This document shows positions 16,582 through 25,421 of a stretch of 34,534 bases of DNA, piece by piece. The position numbers and the translations under genes are program-made. Each line of letters begins with the position of its first letter. Within the stretch, counting starts at the first letter, position 1. Origin of the DNA: Nocardia alni (lineage in GTDB: Bacteria > Actinomycetota > Actinomycetes > Mycobacteriales > Mycobacteriaceae); NCBI RefSeq assembly GCF_019038435.1, contig NZ_JAGPOX010000108.1, positions 1 through 34,534 on the forward strand. The letters run 5' to 3'. The notes beneath the pieces were generated by a model. It did no database searches and was not told the DNA's origin. It saw only the letters and a program-made list of their open reading frames with translations.

Positions 16582-17292
16582 TCACCACTGGCCGTAGTTC
16601 CGGGTGAGGATGTTGTTCAGGTCCACGGCGATGCCGTCCACCGAGGCCCTGTTGATCTGGGTTTGATGCAGGTTCGCCGACGGGTGCACGAAACCGCGCG
16701 GCGTACCCCAGTTGTGCTGCCAGAAATAGGAACCGAGCCCGGCGTTCCGCGCGCGTTCGATGGTGGGCGAGTTGGCGTAGACACCGACGCGCGCATTACC
16801 CGCGACCGACTGCCAGCCTTGCAGATACGGCGCGATCAGCTCGAAGAATTCGGCCTGACTCGGATTGTCGTCGATGGAGGCGTAGATGGGTGCGGCATCG
16901 GGGCCGCCCGCGACGCGGTGCAGTTGCAGGCCGCGATCGGCGCACCGCTTTCCCGCCTCCAGACCACCGCGCCAATCCGCGGTCGGTCCCTTGCCGTACT
17001 GGTAGTTGGACACGATCGACAGGCCCGCCACGCGCAGCGCGTCGACCTCATCGGCTCGCAACGGCTTGCCCAGCATCCATTCCGCGCCCGGGCGGCGATC
17101 CGAGACGTAGCGGATCACACCGGCATGTCCGGCGGCGCGGATGGACGCGGCGGCGGGCACGGCGGCCGAATAGTCCAGGAGGGTGCCCAGCGGGGGCTGA
17201 TCGGCCAGGGCGGTGGGCGCGACGGCGATCGCGGCGGCGGTACCCGCGGCGTAACCGAGCAGCGTGCGGCGGGTGAACGGGGCAGAACGCAT
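16582..17292 (-). CDS. Tat-exported DUF1906 glycoside-hydrolase-like protein (Rv2525c-like)
   Basis: A 236-residue exported protein. The N-terminus FTRRTLLGYAAGTAAAIAVAPTALA is a twin-arginine signal (R8, R9). The mature protein is a TIM-barrel-like DUF1906 domain: LLDYSAAVPAAASIRAAGHAGVIRYVSD, then SNYQYGKGPTADWRGGLEAG, PIYASIDDNP, VGVYANSPTIERA, YFWQHNWG and DGIAVDLNNIL. The acidic residues in SIDDN and DLN sit where glycoside hydrolases of this fold carry catalytic or binding acids. The M. tuberculosis homologue Rv2525c is a Tat substrate linked to cell-wall properties and beta-lactam susceptibility; its enzymatic activity is unproven. AAGGAG 8 nt before ATG 17292 fixes the start. It may act on peptidoglycan or arabinogalactan; this is inference. 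Confidence 0.82.
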   Translation of the reverse strand: MRSAPFTRRTLLGYAAGTAAAIAVAPTALADQPPLGTLLDYSAAVPAAASIRAAGHAGVIRYVSDRRPGAEWMLGKPLRADEVDALRVAGLSIVSNYQYGKGPTADWRGGLEAGKRCADRGLQLHRVAGGPDAAPIYASIDDNPSQAEFFELIAPYLQGWQSVAGNARVGVYANSPTIERARNAGLGSYFWQHNWGTPRGFVHPSANLHQTQINRASVDGIAVDLNNILTRNYGQW

Positions 17293-17485
17293 CGACCGAA
17301 CTCCTTCGGCTCTGTGAAGCTACGTCACTGTATGTCTCTGCACAGCCGGTGGAACCGCCGACGCACCCGACGCGCCTTCCCCACATGATTGCGCGCCGAG
17401 TACCCCGAACGTGAACTTATTTCACCACACTCACATGGGAACCGCCATGCTCACTGGACACATCAACCCCACAAGTATCAGAGCA

Positions 17486-18991
17486 TCAGTCGGTGATGAG
17501 TGCTATGCGGTCGCCGACATCGATGGTGCGCATCGTCGGGTCGGCGAGTTCGGCGGCCACCACCCGCGCGACCTGGATGGCGATCTGGGCACGGATATTG
17601 CCCAACGTCGCCAATGCCCGCGCCCGCCGGCTCCGGGGCCGCAGGTCGACCGTGATGTCGCGCGCCCTGGGCCGTGCCACGTCGATGACGATCAACAACG
17701 GATCCGCCGCGCGAGCCGTGAGCGCGACGGGAATCCGCACCTCGGCGTCGTAGCGGTGGGTGCCGACGGCGGCGATGGACATATCGAGTGCCACCGGGAC
17801 GGTCAGGTCGAACATCACGAGGTCGTCGGGCTCGTGCCGGTCGTCGGCGCGGTGTTCCACGGAGTCCCGGGTTTCCGAAGCGCGCGCTGTGACATTGTCG
17901 ACATTGTCGACCTCCTCGGCATCGTCGATCGTCTCGTCCCAGTCGTCGATGCCGTCCTGCTCGGCGAGCGCCACCCGCGCGGGCGCTGCGATCTGCGCCT
18001 CTCGGACCTCCTGTCGCGCCTCGGCGACCGTCTGCGCCACCGGGCCAGGTGCCAATTCGGCATCCTCGGGCCGCTCGGGGACGGCCGCCGGATCGGCGTC
18101 ATCGTGCGGCCCGGTCGGGTGCTCCGCGGATGCCGTGGCATGCCGCTCGGTGAGCACTGGCGTGCCCACCGTGCCGAGCACCCGCACCGTGGCCATCCGG
18201 CGCGGCCCGACTCGCAGCGGGCCGACCTCGATGGTTCGCCCGGACAGGCCCTCGGCGACCTCGCGCACGCGGGCGGCGGTCACGATGCGCGGAAAGAAGC
18301 GCCGGCCGAATTCGTCGTAGCCGATCCAGTCGAACCGCGTGGCCGAGCGGTACGGCGAACGTTCGCCGTTCATGAGCGCCTCGACGTCGAAGACCCGCGC
18401 CCGGACCACGGCCGGGTCGCGGAGCATGGCGTTGACCCGGCCCGCGACCTCGCGCTGCACCAGCGTCGCGATCGGGTCCAGGAGCAGCTCGACGGCGCTG
18501 CCGATGGCCTGGGCACGCAGGACGAAGCTGATGTCGCGGCGGCGGATCCGCGGGATATCGATCACGACCAGCAGTGGATCCGCAGTGCGCGCGTGCAGGG
18601 TCAGGTCGATCTCGACGACCGCCTCCAGCCGCAACTGCTGCCCGCCGAGCGTCACGGTGATATGCATCGTGACCGGCAGGCTGACCTCGAATGTCACGTG
18701 CGGCCCGCTACGCACGATATGCGGCTTGCCGACACTGCCCTCGGCCACGAATCCGGCCAGACCCGCGGGTCCTATCGAGAACGGGCCGATCGTGATCCCC
18801 CGTCCCGCCATTCCCGCGACCGCGGCTTCGATCCGCGCCGGGGTCACCGCGTGCGCGACGAAACGCTCACCGAATCGCGCGTAATCGATCCAGCGCGGTG
18901 AGCCGGCAGAAGGCGGCCTGCGTAACCGCGCGGATCCCGCCGAGGCGCCGTCACTGGACGCAGATGGGTCGTACTGGCTGGACTGTCCCAT
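17486..18991 (-). CDS. tandem-domain protein of unknown function, with an acidic insert
   Basis: A 501-residue protein made of two diverged copies of one domain. Copy 1 (about 34-210) opens with WIDYARFGERFVAHAVTPAR and copy 2 (about 222-501) with WIGYDEFGRRFFPRIVTAAR; both contain an ITIGP/IEVGP strand, a SVGKP/TVGTP turn, and later ARTADPLLVVIDIPRIRRRD matched by ARAADPLLIVIDVARPRARD. Copy 2 is split by a 105-residue insert (about 284-388) rich in Asp and Glu, likely disordered. No signal peptide, membrane segment or enzyme motif is visible; alternating beta strands and amphipathic helices would suit a lipid- or ligand-binding fold, but that is a guess. ATG 18991 is chosen since upstream codons look non-coding. 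I do not recognise the family. Confidence 0.7.
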   Translation of the reverse strand: MGQSSQYDPSASSDGASAGSARLRRPPSAGSPRWIDYARFGERFVAHAVTPARIEAAVAGMAGRGITIGPFSIGPAGLAGFVAEGSVGKPHIVRSGPHVTFEVSLPVTMHITVTLGGQQLRLEAVVEIDLTLHARTADPLLVVIDIPRIRRRDISFVLRAQAIGSAVELLLDPIATLVQREVAGRVNAMLRDPAVVRARVFDVEALMNGERSPYRSATRFDWIGYDEFGRRFFPRIVTAARVREVAEGLSGRTIEVGPLRVGPRRMATVRVLGTVGTPVLTERHATASAEHPTGPHDDADPAAVPERPEDAELAPGPVAQTVAEARQEVREAQIAAPARVALAEQDGIDDWDETIDDAEEVDNVDNVTARASETRDSVEHRADDRHEPDDLVMFDLTVPVALDMSIAAVGTHRYDAEVRIPVALTARAADPLLIVIDVARPRARDITVDLRPRSRRARALATLGNIRAQIAIQVARVVAAELADPTMRTIDVGDRIALITD

Positions 18992-19800
18992 GAACTGCCG
19001 AAACCTCGCTGTGCCGGATGTGCGCCTGCCGATCTCGATCCCTGTCCGAGAGTACACAGACCACTCGATTTCCCGGGTGAGCGCGACGCGCTGAGCAGCG
19101 TGGCAGTTGGATTGCGAATTTTGCAGATCCCCGTCCTGCCGATGAGGGGGCAGCAGGACAGGGATCGCGACGGTGGCGTTGCCGGACGCCACCGAGTCCA
19201 TCGTAAGGCTTGGCACACTCGCCGCACCTACCCCCATGGGTTGGAACAATTCACACCCAGGGGTACATATTTCACAAGTGGCCGAAATCGACCTTACCCG
19301 TTCTGGCGGCCCGAGCGTAACGGTGAATTCTCAACCCGCCCCGCCCAATACCGTCGAGGGTACTCGCGGTGATCTCCTCAGCGGCAGGCACGATGATGCG
19401 CGCCGTCGAATGGGCCTGTAGCAGCATAGATCAGGATGGAGGGGATGAACAGAGCAAAAGCGGATCAACTCCCGAACCGGGACCGGACTCGGTGACCGTG
19501 GAGCCGGCTCCCACGGCGGTCGCGGGCCCGGCACCGTCACTGCGCGAGACGGGTCCGCACCGCCTCGCCCAACACCGGGGTGTCACATCGGACGAATTCC
19601 CGCCGCGGCGAGGCCGGTTCCCCGGAGCGCGTCACGCCACACCGATGTGCTCGAATGTGTCTCAGATACGCCATATTCAACAGCATCGAGAACGAATCGC
19701 CTGGTAGCGCCGACATATTGACGCCCTCCGAGACCAAACACGCTCATCGGCCGACGAATTCGCATATTCCCGGCAAACCTTCGCTACACTCACCCGCAGG
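18992..19800. other. 809-nt region without a supported gene
   Basis: Several short open frames exist on both strands, but none combines a plausible start, a family resemblance and GC-rich third positions over its whole length. One plus-strand frame (19369-19707) has coding-like bias in its middle (19450-19570) and could be a decayed gene. An inverted repeat lies at 19127-19165. A TACACT hexamer about 10 nt before the ATG at 19801 may be the -10 of the ABC operon. Confidence 0.5.
19127..19165. repeat. inverted repeat with 13-nt arms
   Basis: ATCCCCGTCCTGC (19127-19139) pairs with GCAGGACAGGGAT (19153-19165) at 12 of 13 positions across a 13-nt loop. No T-run follows on either strand, so it is more likely an operator or a dispersed palindrome than an intrinsic terminator. 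Confidence 0.5.
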
Positions 19801-20478
19801 ATGCCCGCCCCGGGAAGGGAACCGATCCTGCACACTTTGTGGACGTATGTCGTCGATCATCGCACCCAATTGCTCACGGACTCGTACCTGCACGTGTCCG
19901 CGGTCGTGCAATCGGTGCTGATCGCGACCGTGGCGTCGGTGCTGATCGGCATCGCCGTCCATCGCAGCCCCTGGGGTTCGGCGCTGGCCACAGCGCTGGC
20001 CAGCATCATCCTCACCGTTCCCTCGTTCGCACTGCTCGGTCTGCTCATTCCCGTGCTGGGCCTGGGCGTGCGCCCGACGGTCACCGCACTGGTGCTGTAC
20101 GCACTGCTGCCGATTCTGCGCAATACGATCGTCGGCCTGGCGGCCGTGGACCCGGCCGTCTCCGACGCGGCACGGGGTGTCGGCATGGGCCGGGTGCGCG
20201 TGCTGAGCGGTATCGAACTTCCGCTCGCCTGGCCGGCGATCCTCGCGGGTATGCGGATCAGCACCCAGATGATCATGGGCATCCTGGCCATGGCCGCCTA
20301 CGCCAAGGGACCGGGCCTGGGCAACATCATCTTCTCCGGGCTCGCGCGCCTGGGCAGCCCGACCGCGGTGCCGATGGCACTGTCGGGCACGGTGCTGATC
20401 ATCATCCTGGCGCTGCTGCTGGACGCCGTACTCGCCCTCATCGGCCGGCTCACCACACCGAGGGGAATCCGTGACTGA
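19801..20478 (+). CDS. quaternary-amine ABC importer, permease subunit 1 (OpuC/ProW type)
   Basis: A 225-residue permease with about five to six membrane helices and the BPD-transporter signature that contacts the ATPase: the EAA-like loop reads SDAARGVGMGRVRVLSGIELPLAWPAILAGMR. This family imports glycine betaine, choline, carnitine or proline for osmoprotection, and one branch imports ergothioneine; which solute applies here is not decided by this subunit. It is the first gene of a four-gene operon (permease, ATPase, permease, binding lipoprotein). Its stop overlaps the ATPase gene by 8 nt. The ATG at 19801 is preceded by CGCAGG; a GTG or internal start a little later (LHTLWTYVVDHR) is possible, since paralogues often begin nearer that point. 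Confidence 0.88.
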   Translation: MPAPGREPILHTLWTYVVDHRTQLLTDSYLHVSAVVQSVLIATVASVLIGIAVHRSPWGSALATALASIILTVPSFALLGLLIPVLGLGVRPTVTALVLYALLPILRNTIVGLAAVDPAVSDAARGVGMGRVRVLSGIELPLAWPAILAGMRISTQMIMGILAMAAYAKGPGLGNIIFSGLARLGSPTAVPMALSGTVLIIILALLLDAVLALIGRLTTPRGIRD

Positions 20479-21844
20479 AACCGACATCGCCACAGCCGAA
20501 TCCGGCGAATACCGGCGTGGCGCCGAGATAGTCCTCGACTCCATCACCAAACGCTATCCGGGGCAACGCGATCCGGCCGTCGAGGACTTCTCGATCACGA
20601 TTCCCGCCGGGGAGATCGTGGTATTCGTCGGCCCGTCCGGCTGCGGCAAGACCACCACCATGCGGATGATCAACCGGCTCATCGAGCCCACCTCGGGCAC
20701 GATCACCATCGACGGCCGCGATGTGACGTCGGTGAACCCCGACCGGCTGCGCCGCGGCATCGGCTATTCGATCCAGCAGGCGGGCCTGTTCCCGCACCTG
20801 AGCGTGGCCCGCAACATCGCCACCGTGCCCGGGTTGCTCGGCTGGGACCGCAAGCGCATCAGCGCCCGGGTCGACGAGATGCTGGAACTGGTCGGCCTGG
20901 ATCCGGCGACCTTCCGGCGTCGTTATCCGCGGCAGCTGTCCGGCGGGCAGCAGCAACGCGTCGGCGTGGCGCGGGCCCTGGCCGCCGATCCGCCCGTTCT
21001 GCTGATGGACGAGCCGTTCGGCGCGGTGGACCCGATCACGCGCGGCCTGCTCCAGGACGAATTGCTCAGGCTACAAGCCGAATTGCACAAGACGATCGTA
21101 TTCGTCACCCACGATTTCAACGAGGCGGTCAAGCTGGGTGACCGAATCGCGGTGCTGGGCAATAAATCACGGATACTTCAGTACGACACGCCGGCTGCGA
21201 TCCTGGCCGAGCCCGCCGACGACACCGTCGCCGGATTCGTCGGTGCGGACGCGGGACTCAAACAGCTCACCCTGACCCGGGTCGCCGATGTCGACCGCGG
21301 ACAATGCCCCACCGCCGTGGACACCGATCCGGTGGAGCCGCTGCGCGCCGAATTGGCCGAGCAGGAGTGGAAGTGGGGCCTGATCCTCGACGCTCAGCGC
21401 CGTCCGCTGCGCTGGGTCTCGGCCGACCAGCTGGCGCACGCGACGTCGTTGTGGGAGGTCGGTCAGCCGGTCACCGGCACGGTCGCGCTGCGTTCCAGCC
21501 TCCAGGCGGCGCTGGAGACGCTACTTGCCGACAGCACTGCCAATGCGGTCGTCACCGGTCGCCGGGGTGAGTACGCGGGCCTGGTCACCATCGACACCCT
21601 CGTCGCGCACCTCGCCGAGATGCGTACAGAACATTCCACCACCGGCCCGGACCGGGCCGAACCGGACAATCCGGGAAGCGGCAGCACGGAAACCGAGCAC
21701 GACCGGGGTTCGGGCGACACCCCGTCCGACGGAGCAGATTCCGGCAACACGCAGCCGGGCGGTACCGGGCCCGACGCCGCGAACTCCGGGGATGCGGAGT
21801 CGGACACGACGGCACCCGACTCCGGCGATGAGGCCGGATCATGA
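20471..21844 (+). CDS. quaternary-amine ABC importer ATPase with CBS-type region and acidic tail (OpuCA/ProV type)
   Basis: A 457-residue ATPase that energises the importer. Walker A is GPSGCGKTTT (54-63), the Q-loop region YSIQQAGLFPHL follows, the ABC signature is LSGGQ (156-160), Walker B LLMDEP with D180 and E181, and the switch His is in FVTHDFNEAV. Residues about 270-383 correspond to the CBS-domain pair that in OpuA/OpuC senses ionic strength or nucleotides, although the first half is poorly conserved. The last 74 residues (384-457) are Gly, Ser, Thr, Asp and Pro rich and should be disordered, an unusual addition for this family. The gene overlaps both neighbours (8 nt upstream; ATGA downstream at 21841-21844). 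Confidence 0.92.
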   Translation: MTETDIATAESGEYRRGAEIVLDSITKRYPGQRDPAVEDFSITIPAGEIVVFVGPSGCGKTTTMRMINRLIEPTSGTITIDGRDVTSVNPDRLRRGIGYSIQQAGLFPHLSVARNIATVPGLLGWDRKRISARVDEMLELVGLDPATFRRRYPRQLSGGQQQRVGVARALAADPPVLLMDEPFGAVDPITRGLLQDELLRLQAELHKTIVFVTHDFNEAVKLGDRIAVLGNKSRILQYDTPAAILAEPADDTVAGFVGADAGLKQLTLTRVADVDRGQCPTAVDTDPVEPLRAELAEQEWKWGLILDAQRRPLRWVSADQLAHATSLWEVGQPVTGTVALRSSLQAALETLLADSTANAVVTGRRGEYAGLVTIDTLVAHLAEMRTEHSTTGPDRAEPDNPGSGSTETEHDRGSGDTPSDGADSGNTQPGGTGPDAANSGDAESDTTAPDSGDEAGS

Positions 21845-22599
21845 CCAGCCTCGAGCCGCGCACCGAGCGGCGAGCTGAATTCATCAGGCTCGCGGCGCAG
21901 CCGGTGCTGGCGCTGGCACTGGCCGTCGGCGTGCTGGTGTGGGCGTTCGACCGCACGCTCACGATCACTCAGCAAGCGAGCATCACCAGCGCCAATCTCA
22001 CCACGGTGGTGCGCCAGCATGTGCTGATCACACTGACCGTCGCGGTGATCGTCCTGGTGATCGCCGTGCCGCTGGGCACCCTGCTGAGCCGACCTGGATA
22101 TCGCAGGCTGGCACCGTTTTTCGTCGGCATCGCGAATATTGGAGCGGCCGCGCCGGCGATCGGGCTGATCGTGCTGTACTACCTGCTGACCGAGCAGACC
22201 GGATTCTGGGTCGGCGTCGCGCCGATCGCGTTCTACGCGCTGCTTCCGGTGCTGCGCAATACGATTCTGGGCTATCAGCAGGTGGATCCCGCACTGATCG
22301 ACGCGGGGCGCGGGCAGGGCATGTCGGCGGTGACGGTGTTGCGGCGCATCGAATTTCCGCTCGCCGTGCCGTATATCCTCGCTGGCCTGCGTACCTCGCT
22401 GGTGCTGGCGGTCGGCACGGCGACGCTGTCGTTCCTGGTCAGCGCGGGCGGTCTGGGTATTCTCATCGACACCGGATACAAGTTGCGCGACAACGTGACC
22501 CTGTGGGTGGGCGCGCTGCTGGCGGTCGCACTCGCGCTGCTGGTCGACTGGATCGGCGCACTCGCCGAGCAGTTCCTGGGGCCTCGGGGGCTGCGGTGA
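21841..22599 (+). CDS. quaternary-amine ABC importer, permease subunit 2 (OpuCD/ProZ type)
   Basis: A 252-residue membrane protein of the same family as the first permease; the two probably form a heterodimer. The first helix is LAAQPVLALALAVGVLVWAF; the next is preceded by a periplasmic loop (TLTITQQASITSANLTTVVRQH). The ATPase-contacting loop is DPALIDAGRGQGMSAVTVLRRIEFPLAVPYILAGLRTS. Helices near AVGTATLSFLVSAGGLG and WVGALLAVALALLVDWIGAL close the pore. The start overlaps the ATPase stop (ATGA) and its own stop overlaps the start of the binding-protein gene (GTGA at 22596-22599), so production of all four subunits should be coupled. Confidence 0.9.
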   Translation: MTSLEPRTERRAEFIRLAAQPVLALALAVGVLVWAFDRTLTITQQASITSANLTTVVRQHVLITLTVAVIVLVIAVPLGTLLSRPGYRRLAPFFVGIANIGAAAPAIGLIVLYYLLTEQTGFWVGVAPIAFYALLPVLRNTILGYQQVDPALIDAGRGQGMSAVTVLRRIEFPLAVPYILAGLRTSLVLAVGTATLSFLVSAGGLGILIDTGYKLRDNVTLWVGALLAVALALLVDWIGALAEQFLGPRGLR

Positions 22600-23585
22600 G
22601 GGGCCGGTCCGCCACCCTGCGTTCGACCGTCGGCGCGGCGATCGCGGTGTGCCTGCTGATGATCACCTCGTGCGGTCTCGAATCCGGCAGTGCCGTACCA
22701 CTACAGGTCGGCCCGGGCAGCATACGGCCCGTGCCGCAGCTGAGCGGCGTCCGAATCACGGTGGGCTCCAAGGATTTCACCGAGCAGCTCGTCCTGGGCT
22801 ACATCATCGAATTCGCCCTGACCGCCGCCGGTGCGCAGGTGCGGGATCTCACCGATATCACCGGTTCGAACAGTCTGCGCGATGCCCAGCTGCACGGGCA
22901 GGTCGATATCGCCTACGACTACACCGGCACCGGGTGGATCAACTACCTGGGCAACGAGGAGCCTATTCCCGACTCGCAGAAGCAGTTCGAGGCGGTGCGC
23001 GCCCAGGACCTGGCGAAGCACGGCATGGTGTGGACCGATCTGGCGCCGATGAACAACACCTACGCGATGGTGAGCAACAGCGCCGCCGCGCAGAAGTCGG
23101 GCGTCGCGACCCTGTCGGACTACGCGCGCCTGGTGAATACCGATCCGCATGCCGGCTCGACCTGCCTGGGCACCGAATTCAGTGTGCGGCAGGACGGATT
23201 CCCGGGCATGGCCCACAAGTACGGCATGGATCTGGGCAAGGTGCACAAGCAGATCATGCAGGACGCCCTCGTGTACCCGGCGACCGCGAACAACACCTGC
23301 GAGTTCGGTTCGGTGGACACCACCGACGGCCGGATCAAGGCGCTGCACCTGAAGCTGCTGGACGACGACCTCGGCTTCTTCCCGAAATACAATGCGGCGA
23401 TAGTGATGCAGAAATCCTTCGCCGACGCGCATCCACAGATAGCTCAGGTGATGGCGCCCATCTCACGGGTGCTCACCAACGACACCATCACCGCGCTCAA
23501 CGGACTGGTCGATCTCCAGGGCCGCGAACCCGCCTCCGTGGCGCGGGATTGGATGGTCTCGCAGGGATTCATCACGGCCCGTTAG
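22596..23585 (+). CDS. quaternary-amine ABC importer, substrate-binding lipoprotein (OpuCC/ProX type)
   Basis: A 329-residue lipoprotein: basic start, hydrophobic stretch, and lipobox MITSC with Cys26. The mature part begins with the family segment ITVGSKDFTEQLVLGYIIEFAL, then ITGSNSLRDAQLHGQVDIAYDYTGTGW, where the tyrosines and tryptophan belong to the aromatic cage that binds trimethylammonium groups in OpuCC/ProX. A second lobe includes STCLGTEFSVRQDGFPGM and GFFPKYNAAIVMQKSF. Ligand choice (glycine betaine, choline, carnitine or ergothioneine) cannot be fixed by eye. The GTG start overlaps the permease stop. The gene's TAG stop overlaps the TAA stop of the convergent acetyltransferase, so there is no room for a separate terminator. 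Confidence 0.9.
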   Translation: MRGRSATLRSTVGAAIAVCLLMITSCGLESGSAVPLQVGPGSIRPVPQLSGVRITVGSKDFTEQLVLGYIIEFALTAAGAQVRDLTDITGSNSLRDAQLHGQVDIAYDYTGTGWINYLGNEEPIPDSQKQFEAVRAQDLAKHGMVWTDLAPMNNTYAMVSNSAAAQKSGVATLSDYARLVNTDPHAGSTCLGTEFSVRQDGFPGMAHKYGMDLGKVHKQIMQDALVYPATANNTCEFGSVDTTDGRIKALHLKLLDDDLGFFPKYNAAIVMQKSFADAHPQIAQVMAPISRVLTNDTITALNGLVDLQGREPASVARDWMVSQGFITAR

Positions 23586-24244
23586 GCATTGAGCAGCGGG
23601 CGGGCGGCGAGTTCGCGCTCGATCGTGGCGCGCACCGCCGGCCATTCGTCCTCCAGTATGGAATAGAAAGCGGTGCTGCGGATCTCACCGTCCAGGCCGC
23701 GCGAATGCGCCCGCCGCACACCGTCGCTGGTTGCGCCCAGGCGCTCGATTGCCATGCGGGAGCGCGTATTGCGCATATCGACCCGCAGGGCGATGCGACG
23801 CACCCGCCACTGTTCGAAAGCGTGGGACAGCAGCAGTAATTTGGATTCCAGGTTGATCCCTGTCCCCTGTGCGGCCGTCGACAGCCAGCTGTTGCCGATC
23901 TCGGCGGCGTCCGGCGTGGCCAGCAGCGGATCGCCCGAGGGCAGGCCGTGCGGGAGCGGCCACAGCATCGGGCCCTGCCAGTAGTCGAAGTGGGTGTAGC
24001 GGGTGGAGCCCAGCACCCGATGGTCGGCGGTGGAGACGATCGCGAACGCCAGCCCGGTACCCGCCGCCTGAGCCGCAACGGCCTGGGACACATAGTCGGC
24101 GGCCTCGTCGACCCCGTGCGGCACGGGTGTGAACGCGTAGGCCTCCCGGTCCTGCTGTCCCGCGACAGCCAACCCCGGGACATGATTCAGCGCAAGGGGT
24201 TCCAGCCGCACGAGGCGACCGGTGAGAGTAACGAGTGCGGGCAC
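23582..24244 (-). CDS. GNAT-family N-acetyltransferase (RimJ/RimL-like)
   Basis: A 220-residue acetyl-CoA-dependent acetyltransferase. The RimJ/RimL layout is visible: start LTGRLVRLEPL, the AFAIVSTADHRVLGSTRY strand pair (motif A begins VLGSTR), then the acetyl-CoA loop region EIGNSWLSTAAQGTGINLESKLLLLSHAFEQ and the motif B part RIALRVDMRNTRSRMAIERLGATSDGVRRAH. The target amine is unknown; proteins of this kind acetylate ribosomal proteins, drugs or other small amines. GTG 24244 is preferred because GGGGG lies just upstream; a longer frame starts at 24280. It is convergent with the ABC operon and shares stop-codon bases with it (23582-23585). Confidence 0.82.
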   Translation of the reverse strand: MPALVTLTGRLVRLEPLALNHVPGLAVAGQQDREAYAFTPVPHGVDEAADYVSQAVAAQAAGTGLAFAIVSTADHRVLGSTRYTHFDYWQGPMLWPLPHGLPSGDPLLATPDAAEIGNSWLSTAAQGTGINLESKLLLLSHAFEQWRVRRIALRVDMRNTRSRMAIERLGATSDGVRRAHSRGLDGEIRSTAFYSILEDEWPAVRATIERELAARPLLNA

Positions 24245-24656
24245 GTTTCCCCCATTTCGTCGAGACGATCTGCGGTACACCTCGGCCGTACCCGGCCCTG
24301 GCGTGCCGTCAGCGGCATCGGATAGTGAACTGAACGATAACGGAACGCGGGCCGAGTGCGGCGCAGGCGGCGTGTAAATTCCCCGTCACGACTTGCGTGT
24401 CGCTCGGCGGGTCGCAAACTCACTGCGTACGGGGCATTTCTGGATGTCAGGCCGGAGTCGTCAGCTGTCCTTCGGTTCCGATACAGCAACCTTTTCGTGC
24501 TTGACGTACGGCTGTCACGCGTACCGGCGCGTCCGTACGAAATCGATGCGGCAGCCATCGATTCGGGCAATTCGGTCAGCCCCGCAACCGCGTCCGGATC
24601 GTCCCATACCGATGGTTCGGGCGCCCGGCTCGCACCGGACGCCGAAACCTAACGGG
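24245..24656. other. 412-nt region without a supported gene
   Basis: Lies between the 5' end of the acetyltransferase gene and the 3' end of the hydrolase gene. A 98-codon plus-strand frame (24356-24652) has mixed codon usage and no family resemblance, so I do not call it. CGTACGG (24505-24511) and CCGTACG (24533-24539) form a modest inverted repeat with a 21-nt loop. The promoter of the acetyltransferase gene should be here. Confidence 0.45.
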
Positions 24657-25421
24657 TCAGGCCGATCTCGCGCCTACTCGGCCGAGATGCCTTGCGAAGA
24701 AACGGGTATCGATCCGACCGTCCGTGGGCACCTGATGGTGTCCTCCCGGAAACGCATGCAGCACCTTGTCTTTCGAGGCGAAGGCGTCGAACATCGCCAG
24801 CCCCGACTCCCGATCGAGCTCCGTGTCGTCCCACGGGAGCAGGAATTCGATCGGGACGGTGATCCGCCGTGCCGCGTCCAGCAGTTCCCGGTACGCGTAC
24901 ACTCCCCCGAACACGGCGGCGGTGATCCGTGATTCGACCGAGACCAACGGTATCCCGATCGTGCTCGCCAGCGTCATACCGGAATAGCCGATCGGCGCCT
25001 CGGCCCCGATCTCGGGCAGCATCTGCAGCGCGTCGATGGTCGCCCGCCATTCCGGTATTGCCCGCTCGGCGAGCGAGGAATTGAATTCCGCGACGATCGG
25101 CGCGAGCGACTCACCCGCGGCCCGGGCTCGCGTGAGTTCGGCGACCCACCGGCGATCCCGTTCGTTACGTGGCCGATCACCGTGGCCGGGCGCGTCGATC
25201 GACGCGACGACGAACCCGTCCGTGCGCACGGCCTGATGCGCGCGGGCGGTCAGGCCCGGAGCCTTCTTGTGCAGACCGCCCCCATGCCCCATCAGGATCA
25301 GGGGCGCGCTGTCGGAACCGGATGCGGGCGAGAACAGCACGCCGGTCACATCGTCGAGTGTGAAGGTGCGTTCGAGGACACCGTTCGCCGATGTCTCGGA
25401 GGTGAATTGTATTGGCTGCAT
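24657..25421 (-). CDS. alpha/beta-hydrolase (dienelactone-hydrolase-like)
   Basis: A 254-residue soluble hydrolase. The oxyanion strand and turn LILMGHGGGLHKK come first; the nucleophile elbow is GYSGMT with S147; the acid is in LLPWDDTELDRESG (D198 or D199) and the catalytic His in FPGGHHQVP (H228 or H229). The lid-like insert between residues 70 and 125 is helical and rich in Arg and Glu. The substrate is unknown; relatives include dienelactone hydrolases, acetyl-xylan esterases and dipeptidyl-peptidase-like enzymes. GAAAGG about 10 nt upstream supports the ATG at 25421. It is divergent from the LLM oxidoreductase gene, with about 220 nt between the starts. Confidence 0.8.
   Translation of the reverse strand: MQPIQFTSETSANGVLERTFTLDDVTGVLFSPASGSDSAPLILMGHGGGLHKKAPGLTARAHQAVRTDGFVVASIDAPGHGDRPRNERDRRWVAELTRARAAGESLAPIVAEFNSSLAERAIPEWRATIDALQMLPEIGAEAPIGYSGMTLASTIGIPLVSVESRITAAVFGGVYAYRELLDAARRITVPIEFLLPWDDTELDRESGLAMFDAFASKDKVLHAFPGGHHQVPTDGRIDTRFFARHLGRVGARSA

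Noticed and set aside
19173..19421. 82-codon plus-strand frame in the gene-free gap
   Set aside because: Third codon positions are not GC-rich (many AAT, CAT, ATT, TCA codons), and no family is recognisable.
19445..19495. A 16-codon frame (MNRAKADQLPNRDRTR) right after GGAGGGG, as a possible leader peptide
   Set aside because: The purine run touches the ATG with no spacing, and the following importer gene is over 300 nt away.
24356..24652. 98-codon plus-strand frame between the acetyltransferase and hydrolase genes
   Set aside because: Mixed codon bias, no recognisable family, no ribosome site at its GTG.
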